The position numbers and the translations under genes are program-made. The notes under the pieces were generated by a model that was not told where the DNA came from, made no database searches, and saw only the letters and a program-made list of their open reading frames with translations. Of a DNA stretch of 64,000 nucleotides, positions 58,085 through 64,000 are shown one piece after another; the first letter of the stretch is position 1, and the number at the start of each line of letters is the position of its first letter. Source of the stretch: JAWLGZ01 sp041690635 (GTDB lineage: Bacteria; Pseudomonadota; Gammaproteobacteria; Thiohalomonadales; Thiohalomonadaceae); contig JAWLGZ010000001.1 in NCBI GenBank assembly GCA_041690635.1, positions 977,040-1,041,039 on the forward strand, read 5' to 3'.

Positions 58085-60643
58085 ATGCATGGAGCTGGAG
58101 TGGACAAGGAAGGCGGAGCCGCGGGTTACGAAGGCCGGATTGCTGCACTCCGCCATGAGCTGCACGAGTCGCGGGAGCGCGAGCAACGCTTCCACCACCT
58201 GTTCGACACCATGCTCGAGGGCTTTGGGCTGGCCGAGATCCTCCTTGACGCGCAGGGTCGCCCCCATGACTACCGCCTGCTGGAGGTCAATCCCGCCTTT
58301 GGGCGGCTGACCGGATTTCCCCCGGAGGTGGCCAACGGCAAGACGGCACGCGAACTGGTCCCCGACATGGAACCGGAGTGGATCGAGACCTACGGCAAGG
58401 TGGCGCTGACCGGGGAGCCGGCGCGGTTCGAACGCTACGCGCGCGGGCTGGACCGATGGTTCGAGGTGTTCGCCTATCGGACCGGCCACCGTCAGTTCGC
58501 CCACCTGTTCAGCGACATCACCGAACGCAAGCGTACGGAACAGACGCTGCGTGAGCGTGAACAACAGCTTAGGGAAGCCCAGCGCCTGGCCCACGTGGGC
58601 AGTTGGGAGTGGACCGCCGCGACCGACACCGTCACCTGGTCCGAAGAGATGTACCGCATCGCCGGGCGCGACCCGTCGCTTCCGGCACCGGACTACTATT
58701 CGGAGCATCTGCGCCTTTACACCCCCGCCAGCATCGGGAAGCTCAACACCGCCGTCGAGGAGGCCTTAAGAAGCGGAACCCCCTACGAACTGGAGCTGGA
58801 ACTGGTGAGGCCGAACGGCGACATCCGGCGGGTGCTGGCACGGGGTGAGGCCAGGCGCGACGACGCTGGCAATATCGTTGGACTGCGCGGGACCGTGCAG
58901 GACGTGACCGGCTGGAGACGGGCGGAGGAGAAACGCCGACAGAGCGAACAGCGGCTGCGTCTCATCGCCGACAACCTGCCTGTCCTGATCGCCTATGTCG
59001 ACGCCGACGAACGCTACCGGTTTGCCAATCATGCTTACGAGCAGTGGTGCGGCGCGCCCTTGGAAAAGGTCGTCGGGTGCAAGGTGGCGGATGTCCTCGG
59101 CCCACCCGCCTACGAAGTAATAAAGCCGCACCTGTCCCGCTCCCTGGGCGGCGCAACGGTTCGCTTCAATGCCCGGGTGCCCTACCCCGCGGGCCCTCGC
59201 GAGGTGGAGGCGGTCTATATACCGGACAGTCCCGACGGCAGTGTGCGGGGCATCTACACCCTGGTCCAGGACATCAGTGAACTCAGCGAACACCAGCGGG
59301 CGGAGGATGAACTGGCGCAAACCGCCCGCGACCTCCGCGAACGAATGAAGGAGCTGCGGTGCCTGTATACGGTCGCATCCCTGACACAGCAGACAGCCCT
59401 TCCCCTCGCCGATATAGCCCGGCAAACGCTGGATGCGCTGGTACTCGCCTATCGCTTCCCCGAGGTCACCTGCGCACGCATCACGCTGGACGACAAGAAC
59501 TGGCATACCCGGCCCTTCCGGCAATCGCCGTGGCGCCAGGCGGTCGAGATCAGGCTGGACAACGAGCACGCCGGCGATTTGGAGGTGTTCTACCGGGAGG
59601 AGCGTACGTCTGCCCGGGAGGAGCCGTTCCTTCCGGAGGAACGTTCAATGCTGGAAACGGTCGGCGAGCTGCTGGCCCGCCACCTGAAGGAGCGGCGCGA
59701 TCAGGCGACACTGCGCGACAGAGAGGCCGCACTCCGGGAGGCACAGCGTCTGGCCCACATGGGGAGCTGGGAGTGGGATCGGGTCAGCGACACCTCACGC
59801 TGGTCCGACGAGATGTTCCGAATCGCCGGGCATGAACCACAGGCGTTCGAGGTAACGTTTGAAACGGCATTGGCGGTGTTCCACCCGGACGATCGCGAAC
59901 GTTTCAGCCAACGGGCGCGGGAGGCGATCGCCGCCCGTGCGGGCTTTTTCGATGAGCATCGGATCGTCCGGCCCGACGGCACTGTCCGGGTCGTGGAGAG
60001 CCGGGGCAATCCGATCCTGGATGCGCAAGGCGAGGTGATCGCTCTGCGCGGCACCTGGCTGGACATCACCGACCGCAAGCGGGTCGAGGCGCAGCTGATA
60101 AGGACGGTGCGGGAGTTGGAGACGACCAACCGCAAGCTGGACGAACTGAGCCGCCACGACCCCCTCACCGGACTGGCGAACCGCCGCTACCTGTTCAACT
60201 GCCTGGAGAACGAGTGGCGCCGTGAACGCCGCCACGGCCAACCCATCTCACTCATCATGATCGACATCGATCACTTCAAGGCCTACAACGACACCTACGG
60301 TCATCAACAGGGCGATGAATGCCTGCGGCAGGTCGCCGATACCCTGCGCGCGGAAGTACGCCGGCCCGGCGACCTGCTGGCCCGCTACGGCGGCGAGGAG
60401 TTTGCGGTCGTCCTGCCGGAGACACCGGCGAGTGGCGCACGGCAGCTGGCGGAGGCGATGCGCGCGGCGGTCAGCAACCGCAATCTCCCCCATGCAAGCT
60501 CCCCGGTGGCCCCCAACGTGACCGTCAGTCTCGGCATCGCCGAGATCCACCCCGAGCATCACCGCATCGAGGACCTGGTCAGCGATGCGGACGGGGCGCT
60601 CTACCGGGCAAAGGCCGGGGGCCGCAACCGGGTCTGTTGCTGA
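58085..60643 (+). CDS. Multi-PAS/GAF diguanylate cyclase
   Basis: 852 residues, no membrane segment. Predicted order: PAS (about 33-150), PAS/PAC (about 160-285; GSWEWTAATD), PAS (about 288-402), GAF-like (about 418-540), PAS/PAC (about 545-670; GSWEWDRVSD) and GGDEF (about 688-852). The active site is GGEEF (769-773), and an RxxD inhibitory site (R760-D763) lies five residues before it. It should make c-di-GMP with feedback inhibition. It lies 138 bases after the riboswitch-controlled gene on the same strand and may be co-transcribed. It is convergent with the channel gene. Confidence 0.9.
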   Translation: MHGAGVDKEGGAAGYEGRIAALRHELHESREREQRFHHLFDTMLEGFGLAEILLDAQGRPHDYRLLEVNPAFGRLTGFPPEVANGKTARELVPDMEPEWIETYGKVALTGEPARFERYARGLDRWFEVFAYRTGHRQFAHLFSDITERKRTEQTLREREQQLREAQRLAHVGSWEWTAATDTVTWSEEMYRIAGRDPSLPAPDYYSEHLRLYTPASIGKLNTAVEEALRSGTPYELELELVRPNGDIRRVLARGEARRDDAGNIVGLRGTVQDVTGWRRAEEKRRQSEQRLRLIADNLPVLIAYVDADERYRFANHAYEQWCGAPLEKVVGCKVADVLGPPAYEVIKPHLSRSLGGATVRFNARVPYPAGPREVEAVYIPDSPDGSVRGIYTLVQDISELSEHQRAEDELAQTARDLRERMKELRCLYTVASLTQQTALPLADIARQTLDALVLAYRFPEVTCARITLDDKNWHTRPFRQSPWRQAVEIRLDNEHAGDLEVFYREERTSAREEPFLPEERSMLETVGELLARHLKERRDQATLRDREAALREAQRLAHMGSWEWDRVSDTSRWSDEMFRIAGHEPQAFEVTFETALAVFHPDDRERFSQRAREAIAARAGFFDEHRIVRPDGTVRVVESRGNPILDAQGEVIALRGTWLDITDRKRVEAQLIRTVRELETTNRKLDELSRHDPLTGLANRRYLFNCLENEWRRERRHGQPISLIMIDIDHFKAYNDTYGHQQGDECLRQVADTLRAEVRRPGDLLARYGGEEFAVVLPETPASGARQLAEAMRAAVSNRNLPHASSPVAPNVTVSLGIAEIHPEHHRIEDLVSDADGALYRAKAGGRNRVCC

Positions 60644-60648
60644 ACCGG

Positions 60649-61482
60649 TCAGGCCTCCGGCCGCCGCTCCAGCGCCTCCCGTAGCGCCCGCACCTCGGCC
60701 CGGAGGGCGCGCAGGTCTTCATCCAGGTGCACTCCTTCGGCGTGGACCGCCTCCTCGATGGCCGCCTGCTCCTTCTCGTGGTCGGCCTGGTGCATCTCCT
60801 GCATCGTGTTGACGATGATGGCGATGAACAGGTTGAGCATGGTGAAGGTGGCGATGAGGATGAAGGGGATGAAGAAGAGCCAGGCGTAGGGGAAGGCCGC
60901 CATCACCGGACGGACGATGCCCATGGACCAGGACTCCAGTGTCATGATCTGGAACAGGGTGTACATGGAGCTGCCGACGCTGCCGAACCACTCCGGGAAC
61001 TCCCCGCCGAACAGTCCGGTGGCCATCACCGCAAAGACATAGAACAGGATCACCATCAACCCGGCGATGGCGCCGATGCCGGGAACCGCGTGCAGCAGGG
61101 CGCTGATCACCAGCCGCAGGCGCGGCATCATGGAGATGAGCCGCAGTACACGCAGGACGCGCAGGGTACGCAGCACCTGCAGCGGACCGCTCGCCGGCAC
61201 CAACGCGATGCCGACGATGATGAAGTCGAAGACGTTCCACGGGTCGCGGAAGAAACCGGGACCGCGGGCGATGAGCTTGGTGGCAATCTCGAACACGAAC
61301 ACGCCGAGAATCAGCGCGTCCAGCGTGGTCAGAAATCCGCCAAAGCGGGCCATCATGTCGGGTGAGGTCTCCAGCCCGAGGGTGACGGCGTTGATCAGGA
61401 TGAGTCCGATGATGAACTTCTGTACCGGCAGGGACTCGATCCAGTCCCCCGCCCGGGAACGCGCGAGCGCGATTGTTGTCAC
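60649..61482 (-). CDS. Bacterial voltage-gated sodium channel (NaChBac/NavAb type)
   Basis: 277 residues, six membrane segments. S4 carries regularly spaced arginines (R105, R108, R111, R114) in LRTLRVLRVLRLIS. The pore has the sodium-selective filter TLESWSM (181-187), as in NavAb. The C-terminus (228-277) is a long amphipathic helix expected to form the tetrameric coiled coil. It is cytoplasmic-membrane located. Bacterial channels of this kind support motility, chemotaxis or pH homeostasis; the role here is not shown. The stop is five bases from the convergent cyclase stop. Confidence 0.92.
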   Translation of the reverse strand: MTTIALARSRAGDWIESLPVQKFIIGLILINAVTLGLETSPDMMARFGGFLTTLDALILGVFVFEIATKLIARGPGFFRDPWNVFDFIIVGIALVPASGPLQVLRTLRVLRVLRLISMMPRLRLVISALLHAVPGIGAIAGLMVILFYVFAVMATGLFGGEFPEWFGSVGSSMYTLFQIMTLESWSMGIVRPVMAAFPYAWLFFIPFILIATFTMLNLFIAIIVNTMQEMHQADHEKEQAAIEEAVHAEGVHLDEDLRALRAEVRALREALERRPEA

Positions 61483-61611
61483 GTACTACTCCTCATTCGT
61501 TAATAATCAAAAGGTACGCGTCACCCGTACCTCCCGGGGGTGCCGGGCAGCCGCCGCATTATAATGGGTCGCGTTGCCCACCCGAACGGGTGTGCCCATC
61601 GAGGGGATGGC

Positions 61612-62343
61612 ATGGAGATCGGAGCGATGCAGTGGTTGGGACGCGCCCAGCGCTACCTGCTGGCGGGGGCACTGACGGTCGTCCCCCTGTGGATCACCTG
61701 GCTCATCTTTACGCTAGTGTTGACCCAGCTCTCCCGCTTCGGCAGCCCTTGGGTGCGGGCGATTGCCAACGCGACCCACGAGTATGCACCCGCCTTTTCC
61801 GAACTGCTGCTCCATGCCTGGTTCCAGCCCGCGCTGGCGGTCTGCGTCACCCTGGCAGCCCTCTACCTGCTCGGCTGGATAGCGACCCGCGTTGCAGGCA
61901 AGCGGCTGATCGACCTGTTCGACCGGCTGATGCACCGAATCCCGATGGTCCAGACCATCTATGGTGCGACCAGGAAGCTGGTGGCCGCCCTGCAGCAGAA
62001 ACCGGAGAAGGTGAAACGGGTGGTGCTGATCGAATTTCCGGCGCCGCACATGAAGACCATCGGCTTCGTCACCCGCGTACTGCGGGACGAGCACACCGGC
62101 CAGGAGCTGGCGGCGGTCTACGTGCCCACCACCCCGAATCCCACCTCCGGCTATCTGGAGATCGTCCCGGTGGACCGGCTGGTCTCCACCGACTGGACCA
62201 TGGACCAGGCGATGAGCTTCATCATCTCGGGCGGTGCGGTGGCGCCGGACCGGATCGCCTACAGCCGGAGTTCGTCGGGGGCGGAACCGGCCCCTTCGGC
62301 CGCCGGACAGACCCCGGGAACCGAACCGGAACCGGGGGCCTGA
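61612..62343 (+). CDS. DUF502 family membrane protein
   Basis: 243 residues with two strong membrane helices (YLLAGALTVVPLWITWLIF and ALAVCVTLAALYLLGWIA) followed by a cytoplasmic domain. The family segment MHRIPMVQTIYGATRKL and the VYVPTTPNPTSGYLEIVP run are typical of DUF502. The function is not established. The C-terminus is Ala/Pro/Glu rich and disordered. Start 61612 was chosen because GAGGGG lies just upstream; the frame is open to 61540. Confidence 0.85.
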   Translation: MEIGAMQWLGRAQRYLLAGALTVVPLWITWLIFTLVLTQLSRFGSPWVRAIANATHEYAPAFSELLLHAWFQPALAVCVTLAALYLLGWIATRVAGKRLIDLFDRLMHRIPMVQTIYGATRKLVAALQQKPEKVKRVVLIEFPAPHMKTIGFVTRVLRDEHTGQELAAVYVPTTPNPTSGYLEIVPVDRLVSTDWTMDQAMSFIISGGAVAPDRIAYSRSSSGAEPAPSAAGQTPGTEPEPGA

Positions 62344-62365
62344 TCCGCCCGGCACGCTTCTCCGC

Positions 62366-63097
62366 TCACCCCCTCTCCGACCAGCGCTCCCGCAGATCAT
62401 CCAGCAGCTGCTTCAGCGTATCGCCCGCCTCCGACAGGTCGGTGAAGCGGACGGTGATCATGACCGTACCGGCGTGCGGCCCGCCTTCCGGATCGTGGGA
62501 GAGCCGGATGATCTCCGCGGACAGGCGGAGGGGCGCGCCTGCGTGGTCCAGGCTGACGGTGACCTGCCGATAGATGGGGAATTGGGCCTGAAGGGCCTCC
62601 GGCGCCCGCACCCGGCATCCGCCGAGGGAGATATCGACCAGTTCCAGCCGTTCCTCCCGGTCACTCAGGTCCACACCGACCCAATTGGTGCCCACCGGCC
62701 GCACCCGGCGCCGGTGCCGCCGTTCCCGGTTCTTGGTGATGCGGCGGATAGCGGCCACCAGCGCCTTCTCCAGGAACGGCTTGACCAGATGGTCGTTGGC
62801 GCCGGCCCGCAGCGCCGCAGCCACCAGGGCGTCCGTATCGGAGCGGGACATGGCGATCAGCGGCGTGTGATGGGTCTCCGGGTCGTTGCGTAGCGCCCGC
62901 GCGAAATCGGCCCCCGCGATGCTCCAGTCGGTGAAGACCAGATCCAGCGCTTCATGGGACCGCAGCACCAGCAGCGCCTCTTCGAAGGAGTCGGCGTGGA
63001 CGAGGCGCGCGGTGTGGAGTTCGCGGCTGACGATGGGCGCCATGAAATCGAAGTGGCGCTTGTCGTCGACGATCAGGACGGCGGTTTCGTGACTCAT
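62366..63097 (-). CDS. Response regulator with PilZ domain
   Basis: 243 residues. A canonical receiver (1-122): acidic pair in LIVDDK, phospho-acceptor D57 in DLVFTDWSIAG and K106 in VKPF. A PilZ domain follows with the RxxxR-type arginine cluster ERRHRRRVRP (125-134) and DISLGG (155-160), the c-di-GMP-binding pair. It joins phosphorylation input to c-di-GMP binding. Its receiver-PilZ order matches the degenerate protein at 57218-57946, so the two are probably paralogues. Start 63097 (MSHETAV). Confidence 0.88.
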   Translation of the reverse strand: MSHETAVLIVDDKRHFDFMAPIVSRELHTARLVHADSFEEALLVLRSHEALDLVFTDWSIAGADFARALRNDPETHHTPLIAMSRSDTDALVAAALRAGANDHLVKPFLEKALVAAIRRITKNRERRHRRRVRPVGTNWVGVDLSDREERLELVDISLGGCRVRAPEALQAQFPIYRQVTVSLDHAGAPLRLSAEIIRLSHDPEGGPHAGTVMITVRFTDLSEAGDTLKQLLDDLRERWSERG

Positions 63098-63172
63098 TCG
63101 TTCTCCATCGTCGGATTGGGGCAAGTCGGTAGTGTGCGGAAAAACCGAACCTGCCTCAATCTCCGACCCCGC

Positions 63173-63880
63173 TCAGGACGCCGGTGCGGCGAGGGGGAGA
63201 ATCACAATGCCGATGAAATTCTGGATGAAGTGCATGGTCATGGGCGCAACCAGACTGCCGCGCCACAGATAGATGGCAGCGAAAGCGAGACCCAGAAAGC
63301 CGACCGTAAGCAGCCCGGCGCCGCCCTGGTAGCCGTGCCCGAGGGCGAACAGGGTGGTGGAGAGGGCAACGGCCACCGCGAGGCTGCCGGTCACCCCCTG
63401 CAACCGCCGGATGAGGTAGCCGCGGAACACCGCCTCCTCCACCAGCGCCACCACCACCAGGAACAGCAGCGCCAGCACCAGATCGCCGCTCCCGTTCGGT
63501 ATCAGGAAGTCGGGGGTGGCCTCCAGCCCCGACAAGCCGGCGCCGCGCAGGGCCGTTTCGACCAGACCCGCGGCGATGAAGACCGGGAAGAACAACAGCA
63601 CGCCGACCCCCATCTCCGTCGGCCAGCCCGCCCGGCACAACCCGATGCCGCAGAGCGGTTCGCCCGCGCGCCGCAACAGGTAGATCAGCACGGCAAACAG
63701 GGCGAGATTGCGCAGGATCTGGGAGGTAGCCAGCTCCGCGAAGGTGAGGTCGTCGAGCGAACGCGGCGCCAGGATCAGCATCACCGCGGGCATGATGAAG
63801 AAGAGGAACAGCAGCAGTTCGACCAGTTGATAGCGCCGTCCCGGTCTGCGCTCCTGCGCAATGAGATTGCCGTCTTCCAT
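63173..63880 (-). CDS. CPBP family intramembrane metalloprotease
   Basis: 235 residues, about seven membrane spans. ABI/CPBP motifs: EExxxR (E148, E149, R153 in VEEAVFRGYL), FxxxH-like (F178-H182 in LFALGHG) and the distal histidine H217 in MHFIQN. Such proteins are predicted glutamate-type or metallo-type membrane proteases; specific substrates are unknown. It is upstream of the receiver-PilZ gene on the same strand, 75 bases apart. Confidence 0.87.
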   Translation of the reverse strand: MEDGNLIAQERRPGRRYQLVELLLFLFFIMPAVMLILAPRSLDDLTFAELATSQILRNLALFAVLIYLLRRAGEPLCGIGLCRAGWPTEMGVGVLLFFPVFIAAGLVETALRGAGLSGLEATPDFLIPNGSGDLVLALLFLVVVALVEEAVFRGYLIRRLQGVTGSLAVAVALSTTLFALGHGYQGGAGLLTVGFLGLAFAAIYLWRGSLVAPMTMHFIQNFIGIVILPLAAPAS

Positions 63881-63903
63881 CTCCCGGCAAGCTTAGCCCA
63901 CGA

Positions 63904-64000
63904 GTGGTCGGTGGTCGGTGGTCGGTGGTCGGTGGTCGGTGGTCGGTGGTCGGTGGTCGGTGGTCGGTGGTCGGTGGTCGGTGGTCGGTGGTCGGTGGTC
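63904..64000. repeat. Heptanucleotide tandem repeat (GTGGTCG)n
   Basis: Nearly 14 uninterrupted copies of GTGGTCG run from 63904 to the window end with no visible substitution. It is intergenic, upstream of the CPBP gene start (63880). The true length beyond the edge is unknown; the window ends inside the repeat. Confidence 0.95.

Noticed and set aside
63904..64000. Possible CRISPR array
   Set aside because: Repeats are contiguous 7-mers without spacers; this is a simple tandem repeat.
1..64000. tRNA or rRNA genes
   Set aside because: Intergenic regions were read on both strands; no cloverleaf with TTCRANY-type T-loop or rRNA signature was recognised. A tRNAscan/Infernal run would settle it.

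Overview
The window is a high-GC, gene-dense chromosomal segment that reads as Gammaproteobacteria. The conserved blocks dsbA / cytochrome c4-c5 / engB / polA and dprA / LysM / def / fmt / rsmB / DUF4390 / ntrYX / trkA are typical of the class. The overall gene set (clade II nitrous oxide reductase, many c-type cytochromes, menaquinone genes, TRAP transporter) fits a facultatively anaerobic, possibly sulfur-oxidising, Chromatiales-like bacterium. Genus cannot be decided from the sequence. No rRNA, tRNA, CRISPR array, prophage or intact transposase gene was seen. Several transposase-less repeat elements (MITE/REP type) were found.

Layout. 1-7.1 kb: partial dsbA, a cNMP-binding protein, cytochromes c4 and c5, engB, polA, a LOG-family protein and a DUF2782 protein. 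A gene-free stretch with three DnaA-type boxes follows. 7.4-10.6 kb: TRAP transporter (dctQ, dctM, with convergent dctP). 10.6-11.3 kb: MntA/HepT toxin-antitoxin pair. 11.3-18.7 kb: uvrD, an Hpt protein, tsaC, topA, smg, dprA. 18.6-29.3 kb: LysM lipoprotein, def, fmt, rsmB, DUF4390, ntrY/ntrX-like two-component pair, trkA, a methyltransferase.

29.3-52.9 kb is the most coherent region. An FNR-boxed dihaem cytochrome leads menF-menD; then come menB, menA, menC and a DHNA-CoA thioesterase-like gene on the + strand. On the - strand lie a NIT-domain (nitrate/nitrite) chemoreceptor, menE and ubiE/menG, then SCO1 and FixH-like proteins, then a full clade II nos cluster (nosY, L, F, H, G, D, B, two cytochromes c, nosZ). 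NosGH are quinol dehydrogenase-like and the cytochromes could carry electrons to NosZ, so the region reads as a menaquinol-to-N2O respiratory island. Four TTGAT-N4-ATCAA-like boxes (two perfect) lie before cytochrome genes and nosZ. MITE-like elements sit at several gene junctions, including directly upstream of the menG and menI-like start codons.

53-56.8 kb: a membrane-bound winged-helix/TPR regulator divergent from a secreted hydrolase and a secreted HbpS/GlcG-like protein. 56.8-63.1 kb: c-di-GMP signalling. A GEMM-I riboswitch precedes a degenerate receiver/PilZ-like protein and a multi-PAS diguanylate cyclase; nearby are a bacterial voltage-gated sodium channel, a DUF502 protein and a second, canonical receiver-PilZ protein. 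63.2-64 kb: a CPBP-family membrane protease and a (GTGGTCG)n heptamer tandem repeat running off the right end.
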